From 2-02-FULL-47-50 sp964479045 (GTDB lineage Bacteria > Pseudomonadota > Gammaproteobacteria > Eutrophobiales > Eutrophobiaceae), in assembly GCA_964479045.1 (NCBI GenBank), contig CAYZJI010000002.1, positions 1-64,000 on the forward strand: a stretch of DNA of 64,000 nucleotides, written 5' to 3'. Under the pieces are notes generated by a model, which saw only the letters and a list, made by a program, of their open reading frames with translations, ran no database searches and was not told the origin of the DNA. Each line of letters opens with the position of its first letter. Within the stretch, counting starts at the first letter, position 1. Below, piece after piece: positions 53,370 through 61,858 of the stretch. A program made the translations under genes and the position numbers.

Positions 53370-54043
53370 TCCGCGCAATCGTTACCGACATCGAAGGCAC
53401 GACCACGTCGATCGCCTTCGTCAAGGATGTGTTGTTTCCCTATGCCCGGGCACATCTGCCGGAATTCATACGTTCTCACGCGCTCGATCCGGAAGTGCGC
53501 AAATTGCTGGATGATGTCTGCACCGAAGCGGGGCGCACACTGAATGGCGATGAAATCATCGCCCAGCTCATTCAGTGGATCGATGAAGACAAAAAAATTA
53601 CACCGTTGAAAGCCCTGCAGGGCATGTTATGGGAACAGGGTTATCGTGATGGCGGCTACACCGGCCATATTTACCCGGATGTACCCGGCAAGCTCAAGGA
53701 ATGGCATAAACAGGGTATCAAACTCTATATCTATTCTTCCGGTTCGGTTCCGGCCCAGAAATTACTGTTCGGGAATTCCGATGCCGGTGACCTTACCCCA
53801 CTCTTTTCAGGCTACTTTGATACCCGTATCGGCAACAAGCGGGATGCGAAATCCTATCAGGTGATCACGAAGGAAATCGGGCTGCCTGCGAATGAAATCC
53901 TGTTTTTGTCTGATATCGCTGAAGAACTGGATGCGGCCAAAGCGGCCGGGTTCGATACGTTGCAACTGGTTCGCAAGGAGGACGGTACACAGCCATCCCC
54001 CAATCACAAACAGGTAAACACTTTTAACAGGATTAATTTGTAA
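53366..54043 (+). CDS. mtnC: Enolase-phosphatase E1
   Basis: 225 residues from a GTG overlapping the mtnD stop. HAD-fold motifs: DIEGTTTS (nucleophile region), YIYSSGS and FLSDIAEELDAAKAAGF. It enolises and dephosphorylates the salvage intermediate between MtnB and MtnD. Its last 11 bases overlap the end of the convergent cupredoxin gene. Confidence 0.93.
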   Translation: MIRAIVTDIEGTTTSIAFVKDVLFPYARAHLPEFIRSHALDPEVRKLLDDVCTEAGRTLNGDEIIAQLIQWIDEDKKITPLKALQGMLWEQGYRDGGYTGHIYPDVPGKLKEWHKQGIKLYIYSSGSVPAQKLLFGNSDAGDLTPLFSGYFDTRIGNKRDAKSYQVITKEIGLPANEILFLSDIAEELDAAKAAGFDTLQLVRKEDGTQPSPNHKQVNTFNRINL

Positions 54044-54500
54044 ACGGCGGCGGGCCGAAGATTTCGATTTCACCTACCATGCCATGCGCTTCATGGTCTT
54101 CCTTGTGACAATAGAGTTTTAACTTGCCGTTAGTCATGGGATAGAAATACCATGCCAGCGTGGTGCCCGCCTTGATTTCGAGATCGTAAATATCGCCGTG
54201 GATTTCCGCGAGGGTCTTGCCATCTGTGCCGGTCACTTCGATCTTGCGGGTGTAGACGTGGGTGCCCATACCTTCGGAGGAAAAATAATGATCGGTTGAA
54301 CTGGGATTGCTGATGACCAGCTTGTAATACTTGCCGCGTTCAAAGCGGAGTTTGTCCGGCACGAATTTCAGTTCACCTTCTGCGGTGCCGGCCGTGACAT
54401 TAACAGTGATGGATTCAGGCGGACCACCGCGTTTTTCTGCGGCAACAATATTAAAGGGAACAGACAGCAGTACCAGCAAACACAAATTTATTGCTTTCAT
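54033..54500 (-). CDS. Exported cupredoxin-like copper protein
   Basis: 155 residues. Signal peptide MKAINLCLLVLLSVPFNIVA. A beta sandwich with LVISNPSSTDHYFSSEGMG (His) and LYCHKEDHEAHGM (Cys, His, Met) gives the type I copper set, similar to plastocyanin/azurin-type proteins. It may carry electrons or handle copper in the periplasm. It is convergent with mtnC, sharing 11 bases. Confidence 0.8.
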   Translation of the reverse strand: MKAINLCLLVLLSVPFNIVAAEKRGGPPESITVNVTAGTAEGELKFVPDKLRFERGKYYKLVISNPSSTDHYFSSEGMGTHVYTRKIEVTGTDGKTLAEIHGDIYDLEIKAGTTLAWYFYPMTNGKLKLYCHKEDHEAHGMVGEIEIFGPPPFTN

Positions 54501-54586
54501 GGATGCGCATCCTCAATAACAGGTCGCGGGAATCAGTCCCGGAATGAAAGCAGAACGATATTTTTCCATGGTTCCAGGCGTTCTGC

Positions 54587-55534
54587 TTATTGCGCATTAT
54601 GATAGGAAAATTTCCCGCCCTCCAGCATTTTCTCCCGTGCCTGCAATACAACTTTAACTACATTTTCAATGACCGCTTCCGGGGCTTCGCTGTAAAGATT
54701 ATGGCCAGTCTCAGGCACAAACACGTGCCATGAATACGGGCTTAATTCAGCCAATTCATTCTGCATGTTGATCCATTCCGCTTCCATGGATTTACCGTCC
54801 ACTTCAGGTAACTGGCTCACGCTGCGGCTCAGGACAGCCAGTGGAATGTCGGGGAATGCGCCGGCCTGTCTGACCTGCGCTGCACTTTCAGAAAAATTTT
54901 TCAGTTCGTCCATTTGCGCATATGTGGCCTTGCGACTGGAGTTGAGATAAAACCATTTTTTTTCCATGTCCGTCATAGATTCCGGCGGCGGACCTCTGCG
55001 TGAGACCACCAGCGAATGCTTCGGCCCGGATTTGTCGAGTGCCGCAAGCCGTTGTACCTGATCGGGATGGGATGATTCGACCAGCACGGCACCTACCGTT
55101 TCATCCGGATACTGTGCAGCGAAATACTGGGCGGTGAAGCCACCAAAGGAATGACCCACCAGCACATAAGGCCCGGGGACCTCGGCGAGTTCGAGCAAGG
55201 CACGTAATTCATAGGTAATTTGTGCAGTGGTTCTTGCACCGGGCCCGGAATCACTGAAACCATATCCAGCGCGATCATAAAGACAGACACGGGTTTCATT
55301 CTCCAGTCCTTCCAGTATGGGCAGCCAGCTTGCCGAAGCTTCACCCAGCCCGACGTCGATCAACACCGTGGGTGATTTGAAACCACGGCAGTCGATGTAC
55401 ATCCGGTGCAGACCGAGATTCACGAATTTACCGGGCGGACGGTTGATGTCATATTCCGTCGCGGCCACTAATTGCGGATTTATGAAAAACAGCAGTGTGG
55501 CAATCATCACAAGTCCGGTTATTCTGTTTGTCAT
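54587..55534 (-). CDS. Exported alpha/beta hydrolase
   Basis: 315 residues from ATG 55534 (GGAA six bases upstream); the signal peptide is MTNRITGLVMIATLLFFINPQ. The nucleophile elbow is GHSFGG, the general base His is in PETGHNLY, and the acid is probably the Asp of QLPEVDGKS. RVCLYDRAGYGFSDSGPG is the typical lead strand. The substrate is unknown; esterases and lipases share this pattern. It lies 22 bases after the MerR gene on the same strand, so they may be co-transcribed. Confidence 0.82.
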   Translation of the reverse strand: MTNRITGLVMIATLLFFINPQLVAATEYDINRPPGKFVNLGLHRMYIDCRGFKSPTVLIDVGLGEASASWLPILEGLENETRVCLYDRAGYGFSDSGPGARTTAQITYELRALLELAEVPGPYVLVGHSFGGFTAQYFAAQYPDETVGAVLVESSHPDQVQRLAALDKSGPKHSLVVSRRGPPPESMTDMEKKWFYLNSSRKATYAQMDELKNFSESAAQVRQAGAFPDIPLAVLSRSVSQLPEVDGKSMEAEWINMQNELAELSPYSWHVFVPETGHNLYSEAPEAVIENVVKVVLQAREKMLEGGKFSYHNAQ

Positions 55535-55556
55535 GCTAATTTCCAATCTGCAGTTT

Positions 55557-56549
55557 TTATATTTCGGTATCGACGGTAATCCCCTCTGCTTCAAGCACGC
55601 GCTTGAGCGCTTTTTCCATGATGCCGCGTGCATGGCCGGTGACGGTTTTGAGGTGCGCGTGCAGTGCGGCATCCTCGGCATTACGGTTTTCGCAATCGGC
55701 ACTGTAAACCTCAAACTGAATCAGTTGCTGGATGATGCTGGACAGATGCTGGGGACACTCGCATTTGACTGTAGAAGAAGCACTGGAGGCTTCCACCAGC
55801 CCCTTGTTGCTGAATAGCCGGCGTGGCGCTGGCTCAGTGATGTCGATCGGGATACGCTCACTTGCCGGATAAGGCGCACGCAGTTTGCGTTTTATTTCGT
55901 TATAGAGAAGCGTCAGGGAGACCGGTGCCTGGATAAATGTATATTCATTGCCCGCGAAGGATTCCAGAATCTGATGGCTGGTAAAACCATAGATCACAAA
56001 TGCATGACGAGCATTGGCCAGTCTGAGCAAACGCCTGATTTCACGTGCAGTGTCTGTGTGGATCGCCGGATACTCCAGAATGATGACATCCGTTTTCTTT
56101 TCGCTGACGTTTGCTTCGAATTCGGCCTGCACCCTGTGTAACCCGGTGAAGACCAGTTCTGGATCCGCAGACTCCTGGCTGATGCGGTGTGGAAGAATTT
56201 CGCCCAGCACAGCGATCTGCAAAGGGTTTTCTGGAGAAAGAATCCGCTGTGAAGTCAGGGCTTCCCGATCATATGCAGTTAGCTGGGTTTCCAGTTCGGC
56301 ATCGGGCAGGTGAGCGATACTGCCGATGGCATGTCCGCGATCGGTCAGTTTCTTTAATAATGACAGGCGCTTGATATCCTCCCGTCCATAAAGTCGATCA
56401 GCGCCCTGGCTGCGCTTGGGGGAAACCACCTGATAACGTCTTTCCCAGATCCGCAAGGTGTCTACCGGGATGCCAGTCAAACGCGAAGCAGCCCCGATAC
56501 GAAAGCTGGTCAGATCGGAGCTGTGATTAACGATGTTGCTGACTTTCAT
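55557..56549 (-). CDS. MerR-family regulator, LitR/CarH-like architecture without B12 motif
   Basis: 330 residues. The N-terminal MerR HTH is FRIGAASRLTGIPVDTLRIWERRY. The rest has a Rossmann-like part (LQIAVLGEILPHRI and DVIILEYPAIHTDTAREI) in the position of the cobalamin-binding domain of LitR/CarH, but the E-x-x-x-H and D-x-H-x-x-G motifs for B12 are absent, so a different or no ligand is likely. GAGGA precedes the ATG. The upstream gap carries four TGTAYA repeats. Confidence 0.78.
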   Translation of the reverse strand: MKVSNIVNHSSDLTSFRIGAASRLTGIPVDTLRIWERRYQVVSPKRSQGADRLYGREDIKRLSLLKKLTDRGHAIGSIAHLPDAELETQLTAYDREALTSQRILSPENPLQIAVLGEILPHRISQESADPELVFTGLHRVQAEFEANVSEKKTDVIILEYPAIHTDTAREIRRLLRLANARHAFVIYGFTSHQILESFAGNEYTFIQAPVSLTLLYNEIKRKLRAPYPASERIPIDITEPAPRRLFSNKGLVEASSASSTVKCECPQHLSSIIQQLIQFEVYSADCENRNAEDAALHAHLKTVTGHARGIMEKALKRVLEAEGITVDTEI

Positions 56550-56635
56550 AAATTCCTCTCAGTCATATTAAGTTAAATATAGACAAAACATGGACATAAA
56601 ATTATATTAATATGATCATTAATTCAATAAATATT

Positions 56636-56714
56636 TGTATAACAAAGTTTATAAAAATCATCTTGAAAAATGTAATTATTTTGTATAATACTTGTACAGG
56701 TTATTTATTGTACA
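56636..56714. promoter_or_regulatory. Promoter with four TGTAYA repeats
   Basis: TGTATA at 56636 and 56682, TGTACA at 56693 and 56709. TTGAAA (56663-56668) and TATAAT (56684-56689), 15 bases apart, form a plus-strand sigma-70 promoter that the repeats overlap. The site would suit control by the adjacent MerR regulator. Confidence 0.5.
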
Positions 56715-56804
56715 TAATTCGTATCATAAATTATCCATATCACACGAAGAATCAGGGACTTAACAGGTTTTTCCCTTTGTGGTGGTGTTATTGGTTGTTT
56801 GATT

Positions 56805-56876
56805 TCCATCCGGGGGCGGGTCAAGACTGGCTGCCGAATACCCGCTAGAGGCAGTCGGGCTGACCACCCGGATGGA
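56805..56876 (+). other. Stem-rich element upstream of the kinase operon
   Basis: A closing 10-bp stem TCCATCCGGG/CCCGGATGGA encloses a second stem GCGGGT/ACCCGC (56816-56821, 56840-56845). The inner loop CTGCC can pair with GGCAG at 56850-56854. No run of T follows, so it is not an obvious terminator. It matches no riboswitch that I recognise. Confidence 0.5.
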
Positions 56877-56994
56877 CCTTTATTTACACTTTCCCCAGGT
56901 GTGGTCTATTTCAGAGATACGGTCTTATCGGTGATAATTACGCCAGTAGTTATTCACCTGTATTTGCCGCAACAGTGACCAAGCGAGAGTGTGC

Positions 56995-57519
56995 ATGACC
57001 ACCCCGGAAACCTCATCAACGACTGTCAATCCCAGCGATAAACTGCACCAGCTCAACGTGACCTATTCCAACCGGGAAGATCGCTTGCTGTTGCGCGTCA
57101 CCACACAGCAGGGTGATGAATACCGCCTGTGGATGTCACGGCGTTTTACCAACCTGTTGTTTAACGTACTTAAAAAGGAAATGGAAAAGCATGGCGGTGT
57201 CACCAGTGTGGGGGCAAGCAGGCAGGCGCAGGAGATGTTTAATGCAGGCGCATTCGAAAAATCATTCGAGCATGAAAAATCGATTAATCTGCCGTTGGGG
57301 GAAGAAGGTTTCCTCGCCTATGGAATCAAAACCCACAACAATCCCGGTGGTAATATGAGCCTGGAAATTTTCCCGGAAAAAGGACAGGGAATAAATCTGA
57401 ACCTGAACCAGGGAATGCTCTATATGTTTTACAATCTCCTTTCACAGGGCATCATCCGGGCCGAATGGCACCGGAACATTGAGATGTTCCAGGAAGAAGC
57501 TTCACAGCATATCCATTAA
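56995..57519 (+). CDS. Conserved hypothetical protein, partner of the kinase
   Basis: 174 residues from ATG 56995 (GAGAG seven bases upstream); GTG 56989 is the alternative. I do not recognise a named domain. The pattern LLLRVTTQQGDEYRLWMSRRFTNLLFNVL and LNQGMLYMFYNLLSQGI recurs in gammaproteobacterial proteins of unknown role. No signal or membrane segment. It ends 16 bases before the kinase gene and is probably co-transcribed with it, so it may modulate or serve the kinase. Confidence 0.7.
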   Translation: MTTPETSSTTVNPSDKLHQLNVTYSNREDRLLLRVTTQQGDEYRLWMSRRFTNLLFNVLKKEMEKHGGVTSVGASRQAQEMFNAGAFEKSFEHEKSINLPLGEEGFLAYGIKTHNNPGGNMSLEIFPEKGQGINLNLNQGMLYMFYNLLSQGIIRAEWHRNIEMFQEEASQHIH

Positions 57520-57535
57520 TCTGCGGATGTTCTGA

Positions 57536-59065
57536 ATGGAACAACACCGCAATTCGCTGCAGCCCGGTTACCAACTGCATTGGTATCGCATCGAGCAAAT
57601 ACTGGGGCAGGGAGGTTTCGGCATTACCTATCTTGCCCACGATACCAATCTCAAACAGCAAGTCGCGATCAAGGAATATCTGCCGGTGGAACTGGCGGTG
57701 AGGGAAAAGAATATTTCCGTACATCCGGTTTCAGGCGAACATGGCATACAGTACAACTGGGGACTGGAACGATTCATCAATGAGGCGCAGACACTGGCGC
57801 GCTTCAAACATCCGAATATCGTCAGGGTATTGACCATATTCCGCGAGAACAATACCGCCTATATGGTCATGGAATATGAACAGGGACGGCCACTGCATGA
57901 AATCCTGAAAGCAAAAAAAACGCTGGATGAAGAGGAACTGAAAAAGATCATATTACCGGTCATGGAAGGATTACAGGCCGTCCATGCCGAGAACTTTATC
58001 CATCGTGACATCAAACCGCCGAATATATACATCCGTGAAGACGGCAGTCCGGTGCTGCTGGATTTCGGTTCAGCGCGCCAGTCACTTGCGGAACAGACCT
58101 TGACCATGACGGCGATGGTCTCGCCGGGTTATGCCCCGTTTGAACAGTATGTCAGCAACAGCAAAAAGCAGGGTCCATGGTCTGATATCTACGGACTGGG
58201 GGCCACTCTGTATCGGGCGGTCACAGGTATCTCTCCACCGGACTCCATGAATCGCAGTGAAGCGATCCTGCATACAGGCAAGGATATATATGTACCGGCA
58301 GCCGAGATCGTGCCGGGGAAATATTCGCCACAGCTTATTGCGGCCATCGATCATGCCATGGCCTTCAAACCGGAAGATCGTCCCCAAAACCTGGAGTCCT
58401 GGCGATCGGAAATGGAAGGCAATTATCAGGTCAAGGCTGAAAGTTCGCCGGTCACAAATCCGGGTAGTGAAACGGTCACTGAGAAGGTTGAACGTGTAAA
58501 TCATTCACAAACATTGCCGGCGGCCAGAGGCAAACCGGCAAAAATAATGACTGCTGTGGGGATCGGCCTGTTGGTGATTCTGGTGTTGATTGCGGTGAAC
58601 CACAAAATCAAAAAAACCAATGCTGAATGGCGGGACGCTGCTGCGACGGCGGATGTCACCGCACAAAAGCCCGAAGAGGTTAAGCTGCCTGCAGAAGAAG
58701 TGAAACCAGCTGAGCCTGAGCTGGCGCCGCCGCCATCTGCCCGGCAACAGGTGATCGCAGACAAGCCGGTTATCACTGAAACAGAGGGAGCTGTGCCAGA
58801 ACAGGAACGCAAACGTCTACAGCGACTGCGGGACCGTGTCAGATCCCAACCCGGCGATCAGACTGTGCGTGAAGAGGTAAAAAGTACAGCAGCCAGAATT
58901 GATGCTGCCATAAAAAAAGCCCTCGAAAATGGAGATTACCAACTTGCCAGGAATTACATTAATGAACTGAAAACGGTCATGGCGGACAACCCCAGGGCGC
59001 AAAAACGGCTGGATGAATTACTGAATAATATAGAACTCAGGGAAAAACAGGCGAAGGCACGCTGA
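57536..59065 (+). CDS. Membrane Ser/Thr protein kinase, paralogue of the one at 23346
   Basis: 509 residues. Kinase domain (about 14-275): GQGGFGITY, the Lys of VAIKEYLPV, HRDIKPPN, DFGSARQ and SPGYAPFEQYV. One membrane helix (about 337-358, ILVLIAVNH preceded by IMTAVGIGLLV) is followed by a Glu/Pro-rich stalk and a helical end (AIKKALENGDYQLARNYINEL). It begins LQPGYQLHWYRIEQILGQGG, almost as in the other kinase, but the C-terminus is shorter. All catalytic residues are intact. Confidence 0.9.
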   Translation: MEQHRNSLQPGYQLHWYRIEQILGQGGFGITYLAHDTNLKQQVAIKEYLPVELAVREKNISVHPVSGEHGIQYNWGLERFINEAQTLARFKHPNIVRVLTIFRENNTAYMVMEYEQGRPLHEILKAKKTLDEEELKKIILPVMEGLQAVHAENFIHRDIKPPNIYIREDGSPVLLDFGSARQSLAEQTLTMTAMVSPGYAPFEQYVSNSKKQGPWSDIYGLGATLYRAVTGISPPDSMNRSEAILHTGKDIYVPAAEIVPGKYSPQLIAAIDHAMAFKPEDRPQNLESWRSEMEGNYQVKAESSPVTNPGSETVTEKVERVNHSQTLPAARGKPAKIMTAVGIGLLVILVLIAVNHKIKKTNAEWRDAAATADVTAQKPEEVKLPAEEVKPAEPELAPPPSARQQVIADKPVITETEGAVPEQERKRLQRLRDRVRSQPGDQTVREEVKSTAARIDAAIKKALENGDYQLARNYINELKTVMADNPRAQKRLDELLNNIELREKQAKAR

Positions 59066-59092
59066 CAGATGAAATAATGCGGGTAAGCACAG

Positions 59093-59656
59093 ATGAATGA
59101 AGACCAGACAAGGTTTGCAGAAATGTTGATCAAAAACCGCAGGACTATACACGAATTCAAACCGGAACCTGCGCCTGTAGAAAAAATACGCACGGCCATC
59201 GATGCCGCCCGTTGGGCACCCAATCATCATCTGACCGAGCCATGGCATTTCTACATACTGGGCCCGCAAAGCATAAAAGGGATCGTCGAATTGAATGCGC
59301 GGCTGGTCCGGGAAAAGAAGGGTGATGAGGCGGCGCGGATCAAAACCGAACGCTGGTCGCAGGTTCCAGGCTGGCTGGTGTTGACCTGTGACAAATCTGA
59401 TGATCCGGTGCTGATGCAGGAAGATTATGCTGCCTGTTGCTGTGCCGCGCAGAATTTCATGCTGTATCTCTGGCATGAAGGCATCGGCGTTAAATGGTCG
59501 ACCGGCGGCATCATCCGCGCCCCGGAATTCTATGATTTACTCTGGATCGATCCGGCGGCTGAATCCGTGGTGGGCATGTTCTGGTATGGTTATGCAGCGG
59601 AGATTCCGGTGGCCACACGCAAACCGGCAGAGGGGATTATTGTTGATCTGCCGTAA
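59093..59656 (+). CDS. Nitroreductase-family flavoprotein
   Basis: 187 residues. NRRTIHEFKPEPAP and AARWAPNHHLTEPWHF are the FMN-binding N-terminal motifs (R-R-S-x-R-x-F type and APS-like), and GIGVKWSTGG and GMFWYGYAAE complete the fold. These are small dimeric FMN enzymes that reduce nitro compounds or quinones, or act in other redox steps. It lies 27 bases after the kinase and may share its transcript. Confidence 0.8.
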   Translation: MNEDQTRFAEMLIKNRRTIHEFKPEPAPVEKIRTAIDAARWAPNHHLTEPWHFYILGPQSIKGIVELNARLVREKKGDEAARIKTERWSQVPGWLVLTCDKSDDPVLMQEDYAACCCAAQNFMLYLWHEGIGVKWSTGGIIRAPEFYDLLWIDPAAESVVGMFWYGYAAEIPVATRKPAEGIIVDLP

Positions 59657-59753
59657 CATCAGGGATTCAGTAATTAATTTTCGGATCATTACGCAGTTTA
59701 ATCAAAATGTCATTTTAAAAAAACATTACTGTCATAATTTCTGATCAGACTGC

Positions 59754-59780
59754 GTGCCCAGTCAATCACCGGCTGGGCAC
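59754..59780 (+). promoter_or_regulatory. Hairpin just before a start codon
   Basis: GTGCCCAG (59754-59761) and CTGGGCAC (59773-59780) form an 8-bp stem ending two bases before ATG 59783. No clear ribosome site is seen outside it. It may limit translation of the phosphoesterase gene. Confidence 0.4.
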
Positions 59781-59782
59781 TT

Positions 59783-60574
59783 ATGACCAACGTCAGATCG
59801 ATCACGCCGCAGTATTACCGTTCAATTTTTATTTCTGATGTGCATCTGGGATTTTCGGGATGCAGTGCCCTTTACCTCCTTGATTTTCTGCGATCAACCC
59901 GCTGTGATTACCTGTTTCTGGTCGGCGATATCATTGATGTGTGGCAGATGAACAAAAAGATTTACTGGCCACAGGCACACAATGATGTGGTGCGCACCAT
60001 TCTCGGCAAGGCCAAGCATGGAACGCGTGTGATTTATGTACCGGGCAATCACGATGAGGTGTTCCGGGACTTCGATGGCATGATATTCGGTAATCTTGAA
60101 GTCCATAACGAGTATGTACATACCACACGCGAGGATAAACGATTCCTGGTACTGCACGGCGACCAGTTCGATGGTGTCATTACCCATTCAAAATTTCTCG
60201 CACTGATTGGCAGCACCATGTACGAAGTCCTGCTCAGGGCAAACCACCTGGTCAACTTCATCCGCCGCCGTCTGGGGTTTTCCTACTGGTCACTGGCCAG
60301 CATGCTGAAACAGCGGGTCAAGGGGGCCGTGAATTTTATAAGTAATTATGAAGCCGCCTTGGCACATGCAGCGAGAAAAAATGAAGTTGATGGAATTATT
60401 TCCGGGCATATTCACCGCGCCGAGATCACCCAGATGGAAGATGTGATTTATTGCAACTGCGGTGATTGGGTGGAAAGCTGCACGGCGCTGGTGGAACGGC
60501 GTGATGGCAGTATGGAACTCCTGCACTGGTCAGAGCGACAGCAATCTCTTAAAACACTCGAGCAGGCAGCCTGA
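59783..60574 (+). CDS. LpxH-like UDP-diacylglucosamine-type metallophosphoesterase
   Basis: 263 residues with FISDVHLGF, LVGDIIDVW, VPGNHDEVF, LHGDQFD and GHIHRAE, the order and spacing of LpxH-related enzymes (the LpxH2 branch lacks part of the LpxH lid). It may remove UMP from a lipid A precursor or act on a related substrate. The gene ends 5 bases before a glycosyltransferase, a pairing seen in several proteobacteria, and the two may act in one lipid pathway. Confidence 0.8.
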   Translation: MTNVRSITPQYYRSIFISDVHLGFSGCSALYLLDFLRSTRCDYLFLVGDIIDVWQMNKKIYWPQAHNDVVRTILGKAKHGTRVIYVPGNHDEVFRDFDGMIFGNLEVHNEYVHTTREDKRFLVLHGDQFDGVITHSKFLALIGSTMYEVLLRANHLVNFIRRRLGFSYWSLASMLKQRVKGAVNFISNYEAALAHAARKNEVDGIISGHIHRAEITQMEDVIYCNCGDWVESCTALVERRDGSMELLHWSERQQSLKTLEQAA

Positions 60575-60579
60575 GTGGT

Positions 60580-61611
60580 ATGAAGATTGTAATTGCGACG
60601 GATGCCTGGCATCCGCAGATCAATGGTGTGGTCCGCACCTATGAAAACATTGTGGAAAACCTGCAGTTCAGTGGACATCAGGTGTCATTGATTACGCCGC
60701 AGGAATTTTTTACCGTTCCCTGTCCGACGTATACCTCTATTCATCTTGCGGTGATGCCGACAGGCGGTGTCCGTAATCATCTGCAGGCCTTTGCGCCGGA
60801 TGCCATTCATATTGCAACGGAGGGTCCCATCGGTCATGCGACACGTGCCTGGTGCCTTAAACACGATGTTCCGTTTACCACGTCATTCCATACCCGGTTC
60901 CCGGAGTATATCCGCATGCGCGTGCCGGTTCCCGTTAAATGGAGCTATGCCTATGTGAGGAATTTTCACAAGTACGCAAAGCGTACTTTGGCACCGACGC
61001 CTACACAGAAGCAGCGGCTGGAAGAATGGGGTTTCACCAATGTTGTGGTCTGGCCACGCGGCGTGAATACGAAGATATTTTACCCGCATTCACGCGACGT
61101 TCTGTACAAAAAAGCGCCGTTATTTGTCTATGCCGGACGTGTTGCAGTCGAAAAAAATATAGAAGCGTTTCTGAAACTGGATTTGCCCGGTCAAAAACGT
61201 GTCATTGGTGACGGCCCGGACCTGAACAAGCTCAGGCAGAAATATACGGAGGTGGAATTTACCGGGTTTAAGACCGGCAGGGAACTTGCCGAAGCGATTG
61301 CCGAGGGTGATGTATTTGTGTTTCCGAGCCTTACCGATACCTTTGGTATTGTATTACTCGAAGCCATGGCGTGTGGTTTACCGGTGGCGGCATTCCCGGT
61401 AACCGGCCCGATCGATGTCATTGTCAACGGGTTAACCGGTGTGTTGGACCAGGACCTGCAGCGTGCGGCCCTCTCTGCACTGGAACTTAATCGCTTGGAC
61501 TGCGTGCAGTTTGCCCGGGGTTATTCATGGGCAAGATGTGCGCAGATGTTTGTGGATTATCTGGCACCACCTTGCACGACGTTTCCCGAGGAAACCTGCT
61601 CAATCAAATGA
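60580..61611 (+). CDS. Glycosyltransferase family 4 (GT-B)
   Basis: 343 residues. MKIVIATDAWHPQINGVVRT is the nucleotide-free N-terminal start of GT4 enzymes; FVYAGRVAVEKNIEAFL and FPSLTDTFGIVLLEAMACGLPV carry the E-x7-E donor-binding motif. The donor and acceptor are unknown. The resemblance is to sugar transferases that act on diacylglycerol lipids (SqdX-like). It is coupled in position to the upstream phosphoesterase. Confidence 0.85.
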   Translation: MKIVIATDAWHPQINGVVRTYENIVENLQFSGHQVSLITPQEFFTVPCPTYTSIHLAVMPTGGVRNHLQAFAPDAIHIATEGPIGHATRAWCLKHDVPFTTSFHTRFPEYIRMRVPVPVKWSYAYVRNFHKYAKRTLAPTPTQKQRLEEWGFTNVVVWPRGVNTKIFYPHSRDVLYKKAPLFVYAGRVAVEKNIEAFLKLDLPGQKRVIGDGPDLNKLRQKYTEVEFTGFKTGRELAEAIAEGDVFVFPSLTDTFGIVLLEAMACGLPVAAFPVTGPIDVIVNGLTGVLDQDLQRAALSALELNRLDCVQFARGYSWARCAQMFVDYLAPPCTTFPEETCSIK

Positions 61612-61712
61612 TCTGCTGTATCAAGGTGAGACACGCTGTACTCTTCTGACGCGGTAGTGGCTCAGTTTTTCATCCCGAACGAATGTGATGGATCCTGATA
61701 GTTAAAAAATAC

Positions 61713-61748
61713 AAGATTTCTCAGCCACTTCGTGGCTTCGAAATGACA
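61713..61748. repeat. Short palindromic element of the GATTTCTC...GAAATGACA family
   Basis: AAGATTTCTCAGCCACTTCG and TGGCTTCGAAATGACA. A longer relative is at 25504-25554. The rest of the 61612-61858 gap is AT-rich, and I see no gene in it. Confidence 0.55.
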
Positions 61749-61858
61749 TCCTTTGTATGAAGAGTTTCAATTTGAGCGACTACCTTAAACGCTAATCATT
61801 GGTAATATTCAATAATATCTAATAAAGTATTGATATTCTATGATTAGCAGCCGCATAA

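Noticed and set aside
56612..56848. 78-residue plus-strand frame in the MerR-kinase gap
   Set aside because: It overlaps the promoter repeats and the structured element, is hydrophobic by AT-richness only and has no ribosome site.
56805..56876. c-di-GMP (GEMM) riboswitch
   Set aside because: The ending GGATGG recalls GEMM, but the conserved core and tetraloop receptor sequences are absent.
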